From the NCBI RefSeq assembly GCF_900116705.1, contig NZ_FPBP01000001.1, forward strand, positions 310,001 through 374,000: DNA of 64,000 bases, read 5' to 3'. Positions 38,794 through 49,102 of this stretch are shown piece by piece (the first letter of the stretch is position 1; each line of letters opens with the position of its first letter). The stretch is from Halomonas korlensis (GTDB lineage: Bacteria > Pseudomonadota > Gammaproteobacteria > Pseudomonadales > Halomonadaceae). The notes under the pieces are model-generated. The model had not been told where the DNA came from. It did no database searches and worked only from the letters and a program-made list of their open reading frames with translations. The position numbers were made by a program, and so were the translations under genes.

Positions 38794-40127
38794 GGTGTTC
38801 CCTCCATGGCCGAATCATTCACATCAGTCTGTTCCGCGGTCTGCCAAGCCATCAGCACCGCGGCCACGGTAAAGAAGGAACCGCATACCAGCACCCTATC
38901 CTCGGGCGACAGGCGCGTCGCCAACCACGCAGCACCGGCCTCAGGTGCATCGGCGCAGTGCCATACGGTGCCGCCTCGGGCGGCCACACGGCCTGCCAGA
39001 TCGGAGGCCCTGCGTGCCCTGTCGCCCTCCAGGCTCACCGGTACCCAAGCATCCACGGCCGGCTGGAGGGCTTCGATGACCCCATCAGCATCCTTGTCGA
39101 CGAGCATGCCCAGCAGGGCGATCGTTCGGCCAGCGCAGGGTCGTGCCGCGAGGCGGGAAGCTACATAGGTGGCGGCATGCGGGTTGTGGCCAACGTCAAG
39201 GCACCACTGCCCCCGCCACTGCATGCGGCCGGGCAAACGGACCGCCGCCAGCGCGCGACGACAGTCCGTGGCGTTCAATTCAACACCCGCCAGCGCCAGC
39301 GCCTGCAGCGCCGTGGCAGCGTTATCCAGCGGCAAGCCGGGATCGGGCAACGCATCGATCTCGACGGATTGCCCAGCCGGGTCGCGCCCGCGCCAGCGCC
39401 ATCCTTCTTCCTCACCTTCTGCTTCTCCTCCCTGGCGAAAAAAAGACTCGTCCAGGGCGTAGACCCGAGCGCCGAGCTCGGCGGCGACCTCCCGCACGCT
39501 CTTCGGCAGCGTCGTGCTACCCAACACCGTCGGGCGGCCTGCACGCAGGATGCCGGCCTTCTCGCGCCCGATGCCTTCGAGATCATCACCGAGGTAAGCG
39601 GCATGATCCTGCGCCACGGTGGTGATCACGGCAACGTCCGGATCGACGATATTGACGGCATCGAGACGCCCCCCCAGCCCCACCTCGAGAATCGCCAGGT
39701 CGGGGCGTTGCCGCGCAATAGCCCAGAGCGCGCCCAGGGTGCCGACTTCAAAATAGCTCAGGCTGATCGGCGGGCCGTCGACGCGCGCCTTTTCCACCGC
39801 AGTAAAGCCATCGATCAGCAGGCTATCGGAGGCCTCGGCGCCCGACAGCCGCAGCCGCTCGTTGTAACGCAGGAGATGCGGGGACGTATACGCCGCCGTT
39901 GACAGGCCGTGGGCCTGGGCCAGCGCGTCGAGCATGGCCACCGTGGAACCCTTGCCGTTGGTACCGGCCACCGTGACAAGGCGGCCGGCCACGGGAGCAT
40001 CCAGCAGGCCCATGCGTCGCGCGACACGGGCCACGCGTTCGAGCCCCAGGTCGATCCCCACTGGGTGGGCGGCTTCCAGACGGGCCAGCCAGGCATCCAG
40101 GGTAGTTGGCGAAGCCATGGCGTTCAT
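38790..40127 (-). CDS. folC: Dihydrofolate/folylpolyglutamate synthase
   Basis: 445 aa. The P-loop VTVAGTNGKGSTVAMLDAL (about 47-65) and the IDLGLERV opening are folylpolyglutamate synthase signatures. LEVGLGGRLDAVNIV and QDHAAYLG follow. It adds glutamate to dihydropteroate and to folates. Start ATG 40127 or ATG 40118. It overlaps dedD by four bases and follows accD by 11. Confidence 0.95.
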   Translation of the reverse strand: MNAMASPTTLDAWLARLEAAHPVGIDLGLERVARVARRMGLLDAPVAGRLVTVAGTNGKGSTVAMLDALAQAHGLSTAAYTSPHLLRYNERLRLSGAEASDSLLIDGFTAVEKARVDGPPISLSYFEVGTLGALWAIARQRPDLAILEVGLGGRLDAVNIVDPDVAVITTVAQDHAAYLGDDLEGIGREKAGILRAGRPTVLGSTTLPKSVREVAAELGARVYALDESFFRQGGEAEGEEEGWRWRGRDPAGQSVEIDALPDPGLPLDNAATALQALALAGVELNATDCRRALAAVRLPGRMQWRGQWCLDVGHNPHAATYVASRLAARPCAGRTIALLGMLVDKDADGVIEALQPAVDAWVPVSLEGDRARRASDLAGRVAARGGTVWHCADAPEAGAAWLATRLSPEDRVLVCGSFFTVAAVLMAWQTAEQTDVNDSAMEGTP

Positions 40128-40138
40128 TGCAATGGCGA

Positions 40139-41158
40139 TCAGCGTGAGCCGTCAGCACGTTCGTCGCGATCATCTTCCTCGCGTTCGGCAGCGGGCGGCG
40201 CTTCTGGTTCAGGAAGGACTTCTTCGATGGTGGCATCGTCCTGCTCGGCAACATCGACCAGGTCGGGCTCCCATTCGGGCTCATCTGGCGGTGCGCCATT
40301 GGCCGGATGATGCGTCAACTTGCGCAGCAGGCTCCCGAGACGCGAGCGCATCTCGCGGCGATGCACGATCATGTCGACGGTGCCATGCTCGAGCAGGAAT
40401 TCGCTGCGCTGGAAACCTTCGGGGAGTTGCTCACGCACCGTCTGCTCGATGACCCGAGGACCCGCGAAACCGATCAGGGCATTGGGCTCGGCCACGTTGA
40501 TATCGCCCAGCATGGCAAGCGAGGCCGAGACACCACCGAAGACCGGGTCGGTGAGCACCGAAATATAGGGCACGCCGTGCTGCTTGAGCTTCTCGAGTGC
40601 CGCCGAGGTCTTGGCCATCTGCATCAGCGAGAAGAGCGCTTCCTGCATCCGCGCGCCACCGGAGGCGGAAAAACAGATCAGTGGAATACGTTCTTCGAGG
40701 GCCAGCGTCGCGGCGCGTACGAACTTCTCCCCCACGACACTCCCCATGGAGCCGCCCATGAAGGTGAACTCGAAGGACACCACGACGACCGGCAGCCCAT
40801 CGAGGGTCCCGCGCATGGTAATCAGCGCGTCTCGTTCACCGGTTTCCTTTTGCGCCGCTGCCAGACGATCCTTGTATTTCTTGGAGTCGCGAAACTTGAG
40901 CCGATCGACCGGTTCGACCTCGGTGGCCAGTTCCTCGCGTCCCTCCTTGTCAAGAAACCAGTCAAGGCGCTTGCGCGCCGTCAGGCGCAGGTGATGGTCG
41001 CACTTGGGACAGACGTTATGGTGCTTCTCGAGTTCGGGGAGATAGAGTACCGCCTCGCACTTGGGGCACTTGCGCCAGAGGCCATCGGGCACGCTCGCCC
41101 GGCGATCCTTGCGCTGAATGCGACCCATGGAGGGCACGATCTTGTCTAGCCAGCTCAT
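40139..41158 (-). CDS. accD: Acetyl-CoA carboxylase carboxyltransferase beta subunit
   Basis: 339 aa. Starts [12 protein letters not shown] with a C4 zinc ribbon (CPKC ... CPKC, about 31-53). Carboxyltransferase blocks include [30 protein letters not shown] and [11 protein letters not shown]. About 35 residues longer than E. coli AccD owing to an acidic tail rich in Glu, Asp and Pro, as is common in halophile proteins. It pairs with AccA (not here) to make malonyl-CoA. Confidence 0.96.
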   Translation of the reverse strand: MSWLDKIVPSMGRIQRKDRRASVPDGLWRKCPKCEAVLYLPELEKHHNVCPKCDHHLRLTARKRLDWFLDKEGREELATEVEPVDRLKFRDSKKYKDRLAAAQKETGERDALITMRGTLDGLPVVVVSFEFTFMGGSMGSVVGEKFVRAATLALEERIPLICFSASGGARMQEALFSLMQMAKTSAALEKLKQHGVPYISVLTDPVFGGVSASLAMLGDINVAEPNALIGFAGPRVIEQTVREQLPEGFQRSEFLLEHGTVDMIVHRREMRSRLGSLLRKLTHHPANGAPPDEPEWEPDLVDVAEQDDATIEEVLPEPEAPPAAEREEDDRDERADGSR

Positions 41159-41235
41159 GTCAGAAGAGGTTCCGTCATGTGGTTGGCGCCCGGACGCACC
41201 GGACGACGAAGCAAATCAGGCGAACAAGCCGGCCT

Positions 41236-42054
41236 TCAGCCAGCGCTCAAGGCGTCGAGTGCCTGGCGCATCTCGCCAAGCACTGCCTTGAGTTCGCCAT
41301 TGATACGGTCGGGTGTCTGGGCATTTTCGGCGATGCGATTGACCAGCGCGCTACCAACGATCACGCCATCGGCCACCTTCCCTACCTCAGCTGCAGAGGC
41401 ACCGTCGCGGATGCCGAAACCGACACACAGCGGCAGGTCGGTCATTTCACGCAGCGGCGCCAGGTGCCGGCCCACGTCATCGGCATCGAGAATAGCAGAC
41501 CCGGTTACACCCTTGAGTGACACGTAATACAGATAGCCCTCACCGTGGGCGCATATTGTAGCGGCCCGGTCGTTGGAGGTGGTAGGGGCTACCAGGAAGA
41601 TAGAGGCAAGCCCTTGCGCCTTCAGCACCGGGCCGAACTCACTGGCCTCCTCCGGCGGCATGTCGACGGTCAGTACGCCATCTACACCGGCTGCCGCTGC
41701 CTGCTCGGCGAAGGCTTCCAGCCCGATGCGCTCGATGGGATTGAGGTAACCCATCAGCACCACCGGCGTCTGCGTATCGTGCTGACGAAACTCGCTCACC
41801 ATGGCGAACAGGTGCGACAGTCGAACACCATGCTTCAAGGCCCGCTCGCAGGCCTTCTGGATTACCGGGCCATCGGCCATGGGGTCGGAAAACGGGACGC
41901 CCAGCTCGATAATGTCGGCCCCCGCCTCCACCATCGCATGCATGAAGCTCACGGTGTGCCCGGGCGCCGGGTCACCGGCGGTGATGTAGGGAATCAACGC
42001 CTTGCGGCCTTGGGCCTTGAGGTCGGCGAAACGCTGGTCGATTCGGTTCATCAT
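41236..42054 (-). CDS. trpA: Tryptophan synthase alpha subunit
   Basis: 272 aa. [29 protein letters not shown] and [10 protein letters not shown] are the TrpA blocks, with catalytic Glu and Asp in the first two. It cleaves indole-3-glycerol phosphate. Start at either of two adjacent ATGs (42054, 42051). Six bases separate it from trpB. Confidence 0.97.
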   Translation of the reverse strand: MMNRIDQRFADLKAQGRKALIPYITAGDPAPGHTVSFMHAMVEAGADIIELGVPFSDPMADGPVIQKACERALKHGVRLSHLFAMVSEFRQHDTQTPVVLMGYLNPIERIGLEAFAEQAAAAGVDGVLTVDMPPEEASEFGPVLKAQGLASIFLVAPTTSNDRAATICAHGEGYLYYVSLKGVTGSAILDADDVGRHLAPLREMTDLPLCVGFGIRDGASAAEVGKVADGVIVGSALVNRIAENAQTPDRINGELKAVLGEMRQALDALSAG

Positions 42055-42060
42055 GGTCCC

Positions 42061-43284
42061 TTAGATCTCGATGCCGTCAATCTTGGCGACGGTCAGGATG
42101 TCCTTGTCGCCCCGTCCGGAAAGGTTGACGATGATGTTCTGGTCGGGGCGCATGGTCGGGGCCAGTACCTTGGCATAGGCCAGCGCATGGGCGGTTTCCA
42201 GGGCTGGCATGATGCCCTCGACGTGAGTCAGTTCACGAAACGCCTCGAGCACGTCATTGTCGTTGGCGGCCACGTATTGGACCCGGCCGACATCCTTCCA
42301 TAGTGCGTGCTCCGGCCCGACACCCGGATAATCCAGGCCCGCCGAGATCGAGTGGGTATTGGATACCTGGCCGCCCTCATCTGACATCAGATAGGTGCGA
42401 TTGCCGTGTAGCACGCCACGCGGCGCATTGGACGCCAGCGGCGCTGCATGACGACCGGTCTCGACTCCATCACCGCCGGCCTCGACACCGTACATGGCAA
42501 CCTCGTCGTCTTCCACGAACGGGTAGAACAGCCCCATGGCATTGGAGCCACCACCGACACAGGCAATAAGGGCGTCCGGTAACTGACCGAACTCCTCGAA
42601 CGATTGCCGGCGCGCCTCACGCCCCGCTACCGCATTGAAATCGCGCACCAGCATCGGGTAGGGGTGCGGTCCCGCCACGGTGCCGATGATGTAGAAGGTG
42701 TCGTCGACGTTAGTAACCCAGTCACGCAGCGCCTCGTTCATGGCGTCCTTGAGGGTGCGGGTCCCCGACTCGACCGGAATCACGTTTGCGCCCAGCAGAC
42801 GCATCCGGTAGACGTTTAGCTTCTGGCGCTGCACGTCCTCGGCGCCCATGTAGACTTCGCACTTGAGCCCCAGACGCGCCGCCACAGTGGCAGTGGCCAC
42901 TCCGTGTTGGCCGGCGCCGGTCTCGGCGATCACCCGCGGCTTACCGCTCTTCTTGGCCAGCAGTGCCTGGCCGATGGTGTTGTTTACCTTGTGGGCGCCG
43001 GTGTGGTTGAGGTCTTCGCGCTTGAGCCAGATCTGTGCCCCGCCGAGCTGCTTCGACCATCGCTCGGCATGGTAGAGGGGTGACGGCCGGCCCACGAAGT
43101 GGGCCAGGTCGTAGTCGAATTCCGCCTGAAATTCCGGATCGTCGCGAAGACTCAAGTACGTCTTGGTCAGATCGTCCAGGGCGAAGCTCAGGGTCTCCGA
43201 GACAAACCGGCCACCGTAGGCACCGAAATGGCCAAGGGCGTCCGGAAATCGGGTCAGGTCACTGAACTTGCTCACGAAAGACAC
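42061..43284 (-). CDS. trpB: Tryptophan synthase beta subunit
   Basis: 407 aa. [12 protein letters not shown] and the PLP lysine motif [15 protein letters not shown] are present, then [16 protein letters not shown] and GGGSNAMG. It joins indole to serine. It lies between trpF and trpA in one minus-strand unit. No trp leader peptide or attenuator is seen upstream. Confidence 0.97.
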   Translation of the reverse strand: MSFVSKFSDLTRFPDALGHFGAYGGRFVSETLSFALDDLTKTYLSLRDDPEFQAEFDYDLAHFVGRPSPLYHAERWSKQLGGAQIWLKREDLNHTGAHKVNNTIGQALLAKKSGKPRVIAETGAGQHGVATATVAARLGLKCEVYMGAEDVQRQKLNVYRMRLLGANVIPVESGTRTLKDAMNEALRDWVTNVDDTFYIIGTVAGPHPYPMLVRDFNAVAGREARRQSFEEFGQLPDALIACVGGGSNAMGLFYPFVEDDEVAMYGVEAGGDGVETGRHAAPLASNAPRGVLHGNRTYLMSDEGGQVSNTHSISAGLDYPGVGPEHALWKDVGRVQYVAANDNDVLEAFRELTHVEGIMPALETAHALAYAKVLAPTMRPDQNIIVNLSGRGDKDILTVAKIDGIEI

Positions 43285-43333
43285 CTCACAAGGTCACGGG
43301 TAGAGGGTTAGGTTCATCACGAGAACAGCGCAG

Positions 43334-43993
43334 TTACCAGCCGTTCAGGTTCGCATGGTCGGCATGTCGCACGGCGTTGGCGAAGGCCAACATTTGCTCA
43401 GGATCCTTGAGGCCAGCATCGGCTTCGACGCCGCCGGAAACATCCACCGCGAAGGGCCGAACCGTGGCGATGGCATCAGCCACATTGTCCGGTGTCAAAC
43501 CTCCGGCGAGGATAACAGGTTTTGCCAGCCTTGCGGGGATTCGCGACCAGTCGAAGGTCTCGCCGGTGCCGCCCGGCACCCCAGGGCGATAGGCATCGAG
43601 CAACACCGCCTGGGCGCCGTCATAGGTTTCGACGGCCATCTGTAGATCGAGATCTTCGCGCATACGCAATGCCTTGATCCACGGACGACTAAACGACGCG
43701 CAGAGCGCGGGCGGCTCATCGCCATGGAACTGCAGGAGGTCCAGGGACTCGGCGCACCGTGCGACGAGGGCCGGCGAGGGGTCGACGAAAAGCCCTACCC
43801 GCGTGACGAAGGCCGGGACGCGAGCACTCAGCCTCGCCAGCCGAGATTCATCGATGCCCCGCTTGCTGCCAGGCCAGAGCACGAAGCCCAGCGCGTCGGC
43901 GCCGGCGGCCACGGCGGCGTCGATATCCTGCTCCCGCGTCAGGCCGCAGAACTTGATGCGCGTACGCGCTAATGCTAATCGGCGCTCACTCAT
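43334..43993 (-). CDS. trpF: Phosphoribosylanthranilate isomerase
   Basis: 219 aa. RIKFCGLTREQDI near the start holds the catalytic Cys, DVSGGVEADAGLKD the catalytic Asp and phosphate site, and VILAGGLTPDNV the second phosphate loop. A monofunctional isomerase, not fused to TrpC. Its start overlaps the truA end by eight bases. Confidence 0.95.
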   Translation of the reverse strand: MSERRLALARTRIKFCGLTREQDIDAAVAAGADALGFVLWPGSKRGIDESRLARLSARVPAFVTRVGLFVDPSPALVARCAESLDLLQFHGDEPPALCASFSRPWIKALRMREDLDLQMAVETYDGAQAVLLDAYRPGVPGGTGETFDWSRIPARLAKPVILAGGLTPDNVADAIATVRPFAVDVSGGVEADAGLKDPEQMLAFANAVRHADHANLNGW

Positions 43994-44954
43994 CGCTCCC
44001 CTCCTTTACTTCTTCCGTCACTTGGCCTGGCATCCAGATCCTGGCGTTTACCTTGATCATGGGCTTACCACGGCGGAAGTCGATCATCGGGCAATCAGGC
44101 AGTTCACGCTCACCGGTCCACTCGCCCAGAAAGGCGAGCAGGTTGGGGCCGAGAGGCTCCCGGGGCAATCCCCAGCTCTCATCGTACAACGAGTCCACGA
44201 AATGCAGGCCACAGCCCGGCGCCGTGACATCACCCAAGGTACGATTCTGGTGCGCCAGCAGGCCGGTGAGGTAATCGACCCCGCCACCACCCCGCCCGAC
44301 GGTCACCAGCGCCCCGACGATATTGCGCACCATGTGCTTCAGGAAGGCGTTGCCCTGGACATCGATCACCACCAGCGGACCATGTCGATGGACCTCGATG
44401 AAATGCAGATGACGCCAGGGCGTTTTCGACTGACAGCCGGCGGCACGAAAACTCGAGAAATCGTGCTCACCGACCAGCGCTTGCGCGGCCAGGTGCATGG
44501 CGCCTTCATCCAGGGGGTCACGACACCAGGTGGTATTGGCGCGCTCCAGCACCGGCCGGCTGGGCTGATTGAGGATGACATATCGGTAGCGACGCGCCAG
44601 CGCCTTGAAACGGGAATGAAAGCTGGCGGGCACCGACCTGACCCAACGCACGGCAACGTCGCGGGGCAGATTGGCATTGGTCCCGAACACCCAGGCTTTT
44701 TCCGACCGCCGTACGGGAGGGTCGAAATGAATGATCTGGCGAGTTGCGTGGACGCCGGAATCCGTGCGTCCGCTGGCATGTACCGTGATCGCCTGGCCGG
44801 CAACCCGGGACAGGGCTTTTTCCACTTCGGCCTGGACCGAGGCGGCGTGCTTGAGACGCTGCCAGCCGCAATAGGCGCTGCCGTCATACTCAAGCCCCAT
44901 GGCCAGTCGGCCATCGAGAGGAAGATGTTCGTCGAGTTGTCGAAATAGCGTCAT
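43986..44954 (-). CDS. truA: tRNA pseudouridine(38-40) synthase
   Basis: 322 aa from ATG 44954; further in-frame codons upstream fall inside fimV. GLEYDGSAYCGWQRL, then ASGRTDSGVHATRQIIHFD with the catalytic Asp, and FLKHMVRNIVGAL are TruA blocks. Unusually long (E. coli 270 aa), with both ends extended. It modifies the anticodon stem of many tRNAs. Seven bases downstream of fimV. Confidence 0.95.
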   Translation of the reverse strand: MTLFRQLDEHLPLDGRLAMGLEYDGSAYCGWQRLKHAASVQAEVEKALSRVAGQAITVHASGRTDSGVHATRQIIHFDPPVRRSEKAWVFGTNANLPRDVAVRWVRSVPASFHSRFKALARRYRYVILNQPSRPVLERANTTWCRDPLDEGAMHLAAQALVGEHDFSSFRAAGCQSKTPWRHLHFIEVHRHGPLVVIDVQGNAFLKHMVRNIVGALVTVGRGGGGVDYLTGLLAHQNRTLGDVTAPGCGLHFVDSLYDESWGLPREPLGPNLLAFLGEWTGERELPDCPMIDFRRGKPMIKVNARIWMPGQVTEEVKEGSDE

Positions 44955-44961
44955 GCGGCCT

Positions 44962-47532
44962 TCAAAGGTCGTGTCGGGTGAGCAGCGATTGCGCCTCCTC
45001 CCGCGTCGTCGCATCATCATCGGCGGCCAGATCCATCAACAGCGAGCGTGCCTGCTTGACGTCGCCCGCCTGCAACAGCTCTCGAGCCTCGCCGAGTGCA
45101 GAAGCAGCGCCAGCGGAAGGAGAGCTATTATCCTGATCGAGAGGCGGGAAGGCCACCTCCTCGACGTCCCAATCATTCGACCGGACGCCGCCGAAGAAGG
45201 TCCCGCTTGACGAGGACCCCGCCCCAACAGGCTCGGGAGTGCGGGATGGCGCCTCGAAGGAGGAGGTGAATTCGATGCTGGGCTGCATCGGCGTCTCCTG
45301 TCGAGCCGCTGGAGCGGGGTCCAGTGCCGGCGGCTGGTAGTCGATGATGTCCCGACCCTGTTCGGCTTCCCGAGAGTTCAGCTCAGGCGCTGGGGCGCCC
45401 GACGCGTCACTACTCTCGCCGCCCACCTTAACCTCACTCTCTACCTTGGCCTCACTCTCCCTCCTGGCCTCTTCTACTGTCTCGACTGGCGCATCGATCA
45501 GCGCCTCATCAGTTTCCTTGGCATCTTCTGGTCCTGGCGTCTCGCCAGGCGTCGCTTGGGTCTCTACCTTGGCAGTTTGGCTATCATCTTCCGGTTGGCT
45601 ATCTTCCGGGGCGAGTGGGTCGCCGTGGTCGGCGGCGAGTGGCGAGACCTCGCCAAGCCGGCTCATTACTCTGGCGACTTCCGCCTGTATGGCCGGGTCG
45701 GCTCTTGCCTCCAAGTGCTCGGCCTGGCGATTGGCGTCTTGCCGGTTACCCTGCTCCAGATGCACCATCAGCAGCTTGAGGCGCAGGTCGTCACGGTCCG
45801 GCTCCTTGTCGAGACTGGCTTCCAGCAACTCACGCGCCTGGTCGAAACGCCCATAGGCAATGAAGATATCCGCTTCATTGATCGCCTCAGCCTGTGGCAT
45901 GGACGCTCGCACCGGCGCGGCCGGCTCCTCCTGGCCGCCGACCGCGTCGGGCCTGGCTGTTCCAGCGCCCTGCGACCCGACAGCCGGGATATTACCGAAG
46001 GTATACGCCTCGGTCCGGCCATGCCGGCGACGATGACGCACCAATGCCCAGAGTGCCAACAAGACTGCAAGGCCGGCACCTCCCACTACCAGCGACGGGT
46101 TCGTCTCTGCCTCGTAGACGGCACCCCACCAGGGCGCGTCTGCCGCTTGGTTCGCTTCGCCGGTAGAAGGCACGACACCACCGGGTCCCGGTGCATGGAT
46201 ACCTTGGCCACCAGCACTCAGGGTGGCCAGCCGGTCCCGCATGGCATCGAGTTCGGCACGCATGTCGCCAAGCGATGCCTGAAGCGCGTCGCGTTCGGCA
46301 CGCACAGCTTCCAACGCATCTCGGCTTTCCATCCACCGCCTCTCGAGGCGCAGCAGACGGGCATCGCGCGTCATCTTACTTTCACCGAAGAGCGCCTGCA
46401 GCACTTCCGGTGCGATCACGACCTGCTTGTCACCAGCGCCGAGAACAGGCTCGCCTGCCGGCCCGCGCTTATCCTCTCCTCCACCGCTGCCCGCCCCCTC
46501 CGGCGCGATGGCGCTGATACGCGAGGCGGCCGCCTGCGCATCGGTCAACAGCGTCAGACGTGCACTCTGACCATTCGACGCGGCGGGCTCTGTCGTCGAT
46601 TCGGCAACATCAGCGGCGCTGGCACCATTTTCGCCCGCGGGTTCCTCGGCTCTCGTCGTCCCATCGGACGCGGGCGACGCCGATGCACTCGCGAGCGCCA
46701 CCTCCCCGGCGGCTTGAGGACTGCCCATGGATACGCGCGCCGGGTCACCATTGCCACGGTTCGCCCAGGCCTGATTCATCGACGCTACGATGCGCTGCGC
46801 TTCGGCCGCGGTACGCGACGCAAGAGCATCGCGCGAGGGCACTACCAGTATGGAGCCGGCGCGCATGGCATTGATGTTATCCGAAGGAAAGACCCGGGGA
46901 TTCGCTTCAACCAGCGCGACCATCATCTGATCCATGCTGATGCCACTGTCCGGGCGTAGGCGGCCTGCCACCGACCAGAGGGTGTCGCCACTGCTGACGC
47001 GGGCCGCGTTATCGGAAGCGTCAAACCGAGAAGACGGCGATACGGCACGTGCCGCTGGCACCGAATCGACGGTCGACGATGGCGCGCTGGAAGATCGCGC
47101 CACGTTCGCTCCCCCCATCACCAGCGCCGGCATGCTGTCATAGTCCGGCGGGTCCAACAGCAGCGTGACCTCACGCAGCTGCTGCCCACTGGGCCAATCG
47201 AAGCGCAGCAGCAGGTCCAGCCAAGGCTCGTGAATGGCTCGTTCACTGGTCATGTCAAGCATTAGCCTGCCCTCGCGCTCCGAGACGTCCAGACGCACAC
47301 TCGCCGCCAGCGGAGTCCGCTCCAGGCCCGCGGTTGCGTAGGCTCGTACGTCGGCAATCGAGGCCTTGATCAGCTCAGGCTCAAGGTCCGCCGTATCGGT
47401 CAGGGGAATGCTGGCTCTAAGAGGAGTATTGAGCGTCGAGCGCACCTCAACGTCCCCCACCCCCAGGGCCATCACCGGGTGGCTGGTCGCGGATAGCGAA
47501 ATCAGCATCGCGAGAGTCAGCTTGTGTTTCAT
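44962..47532 (-). CDS. fimV: FimV/HubP-like polar peptidoglycan-binding protein
   Basis: 856 aa. Signal peptide 1-22, then the FimV N-terminal domain (LGVGDVEVRSTLNTPLRASI), a LysM-like region (about 175-235, VSSGDTLWSVAGRL), and one membrane helix (about 475-495). A coiled coil (about 385-440) precedes it and a long acidic cytoplasmic part with TPR-like helices follows, ending in the FimV C-terminal domain (ALGEARELLQAGDVKQARSLL). It organises cell-pole and type IV pilus or flagellar proteins. Its place between asd and truA is conserved. Confidence 0.93.
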   Translation of the reverse strand: MKHKLTLAMLISLSATSHPVMALGVGDVEVRSTLNTPLRASIPLTDTADLEPELIKASIADVRAYATAGLERTPLAASVRLDVSEREGRLMLDMTSERAIHEPWLDLLLRFDWPSGQQLREVTLLLDPPDYDSMPALVMGGANVARSSSAPSSTVDSVPAARAVSPSSRFDASDNAARVSSGDTLWSVAGRLRPDSGISMDQMMVALVEANPRVFPSDNINAMRAGSILVVPSRDALASRTAAEAQRIVASMNQAWANRGNGDPARVSMGSPQAAGEVALASASASPASDGTTRAEEPAGENGASAADVAESTTEPAASNGQSARLTLLTDAQAAASRISAIAPEGAGSGGGEDKRGPAGEPVLGAGDKQVVIAPEVLQALFGESKMTRDARLLRLERRWMESRDALEAVRAERDALQASLGDMRAELDAMRDRLATLSAGGQGIHAPGPGGVVPSTGEANQAADAPWWGAVYEAETNPSLVVGGAGLAVLLALWALVRHRRRHGRTEAYTFGNIPAVGSQGAGTARPDAVGGQEEPAAPVRASMPQAEAINEADIFIAYGRFDQARELLEASLDKEPDRDDLRLKLLMVHLEQGNRQDANRQAEHLEARADPAIQAEVARVMSRLGEVSPLAADHGDPLAPEDSQPEDDSQTAKVETQATPGETPGPEDAKETDEALIDAPVETVEEARRESEAKVESEVKVGGESSDASGAPAPELNSREAEQGRDIIDYQPPALDPAPAARQETPMQPSIEFTSSFEAPSRTPEPVGAGSSSSGTFFGGVRSNDWDVEEVAFPPLDQDNSSPSAGAASALGEARELLQAGDVKQARSLLMDLAADDDATTREEAQSLLTRHDL

Positions 47533-47754
47533 CGATCTCCCTTGCGTTCCTCGGCAGCGTCTATCGTCGGCTACCTCTTGAAGCCGTTCTAAACTGATTT
47601 TCTGGTCACTGCCTAATTATTTTCTTTGGCATAGCTAACTATCGTATTGTTAAACATCGTGTCTGAGTATGTTGTCACCTTATAGCATGGCTGTATCTCA
47701 TTCTTTCAACGTACCTCATTGCTAAGTGACGAGGCGAATCCGAATCTATGGGCG

Positions 47755-47788
47755 AAAAAACGGGGCGACTCCCAATGGGAGCGCCCCG
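47755..47788 (-). terminator. Terminator after asd
   Basis: CGGGGCG pairs with CGCCCCG (47761-47767, 47782-47788) and CTCCC with GGGAG inside it, with one bulged base. Six T residues follow on the minus strand (47760-47755). It separates asd from the fimV transcript. The rest of 47533-47754 is AT-rich and probably holds the fimV promoter. Confidence 0.85.
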
Positions 47789-47807
47789 CTGATTCATATG
47801 ACCGGAT

Positions 47808-48920
47808 TTACTGTTCGCGCAGAATCCTCAGCATCCGCTTGAGCGGCTCGGCGGCCCCCCACAGCAGCTGGTCGCCGACAGTGAAGGCAGTAAGGTAGTC
47901 ACCGCCCATGGCCAGCTTGCGCAAGCGGCCTACCGGGACATTCAGCGTGCCGGTCACGGCAGACGGCGTCAGACCCTCAATGGTCGCGTCCTTGTCGTTG
48001 GGAATCACCTTGACCCAATCATTGTGCCGGGCCAGACGATCCTCGATCTCGTCGATCGGCACGTCACGGCGCAGCTTGATGGTAAACGCCTGGCTATGGG
48101 AGCGCATGGCGCCGATGCGCACACAGAGGCCGTCGATCGGAATCGGGTTGTCCTGAAGCCCCAGAATCTTGTTGGTCTCGACCGAGGCCTTCCACTCCTC
48201 CTTGCTCTGGCCGCTTTCCATGGGCTTGTCGATCCACGGCAACAGGCTGCCGGCCAGGGGGGCGGCGAAGTTGTCAATCGGGAATTCGCCCGCGCGCATC
48301 GCGGCGGTAACCTTACGATCGATATCGAGGATGGCGCTCGCAGGGTCGGCCAGTTCGGTCGTCACGCTGTCGCGCAGGCCACCCATCTGGTTGAGCAGTT
48401 CACGCATGTGCTTGGCACCGGAACCGGAAGCGGCCTGATAAGTCATGGAGGTCATCCACTCGATCATGTCCGCTTCGAACAGCCCACCCAGCCCCATCAG
48501 CATCAGGCTCACGGTGCAATTGCCGCCAACGAAGGTTCTGGCGCCCCGGGCCAGCTGCGCATCGATGACATCGCGATTGACCGGGTCCAGTACGATGGTG
48601 GCCGCCTCGTCCATGCGCAGGGTGCTGGCGGCATCGATCCAGTAACCTTTCCAGCCGCTCTGGCGCAGGTCGCCATAGACCTTCTCGGTGTAATCACCGC
48701 CTTGGCAGGTGATCACGACATCCAGCGCCTTGAGCGACTCGATGTCAAAGGCATCCTGGAGCGGAGGCACGTCGACGCCGACGTCGGGGCCGGCTTGGCC
48801 TACCTGAGAAGTGGTGAAAAAGATCGGCTCGATGCCCTTGAAATCGCCATCGTCGAGCATGCGCTGCATGAGCACTGAGCCCACCATGCCGCGCCAACCG
48901 ATGAAACCGACTTTCAACAT
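47808..48920 (-). CDS. asd: Aspartate-semialdehyde dehydrogenase
   Basis: 370 aa from ATG 48920. [21 protein letters not shown] is the NADP-binding start of the gammaproteobacterial long-form enzyme. The catalytic Cys is in [12 protein letters not shown]. It makes aspartate semialdehyde for lysine, threonine, methionine and cell wall. Monocistronic: own promoter upstream and terminator downstream. In many relatives its neighbour upstream is leuB; here the lasso cluster separates them. Confidence 0.97.
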   Translation of the reverse strand: MLKVGFIGWRGMVGSVLMQRMLDDGDFKGIEPIFFTTSQVGQAGPDVGVDVPPLQDAFDIESLKALDVVITCQGGDYTEKVYGDLRQSGWKGYWIDAASTLRMDEAATIVLDPVNRDVIDAQLARGARTFVGGNCTVSLMLMGLGGLFEADMIEWMTSMTYQAASGSGAKHMRELLNQMGGLRDSVTTELADPASAILDIDRKVTAAMRAGEFPIDNFAAPLAGSLLPWIDKPMESGQSKEEWKASVETNKILGLQDNPIPIDGLCVRIGAMRSHSQAFTIKLRRDVPIDEIEDRLARHNDWVKVIPNDKDATIEGLTPSAVTGTLNVPVGRLRKLAMGGDYLTAFTVGDQLLWGAAEPLKRMLRILREQ

Positions 48921-48952
48921 GTGAAGTCCTCCCACAACTGAATGTGAGGCGT

Positions 48953-48958
48953 ATTATA
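48953..48958 (-). promoter_or_regulatory. Candidate -10 box for asd
   Basis: A perfect TATAAT on the minus strand, 33 bases before the asd start, preceded by TG one base away in the extended -10 manner. The -35 area is GC-rich and poor. Confidence 0.5.
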
Positions 48959-49055
48959 CATGAGCCGCCCCCACCTGGCAGGCGGGGGAGTCGAGAGCAC
49001 CAGCCCACCTCTGATTAGGGCTTACCGTTTTCATGCTTGGTCACACGGACATAGC

Positions 49056-49071
49056 GTTACATTATAGTAAC
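49056..49071. promoter_or_regulatory. Inverted repeat over the putative lasso kinase promoter
   Basis: GTTAC-N6-GTAAC, whose spacer ATTATA overlaps a -10-like TTATAG (49062-49067). It lies 30-45 bases before the HPr-kinase-like gene. This may be a regulator site or a chance palindrome. Confidence 0.3.
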
Positions 49072-49102
49072 AAAAGGGACTTAGCTAAGGTGGAGACCGA
49101 TC

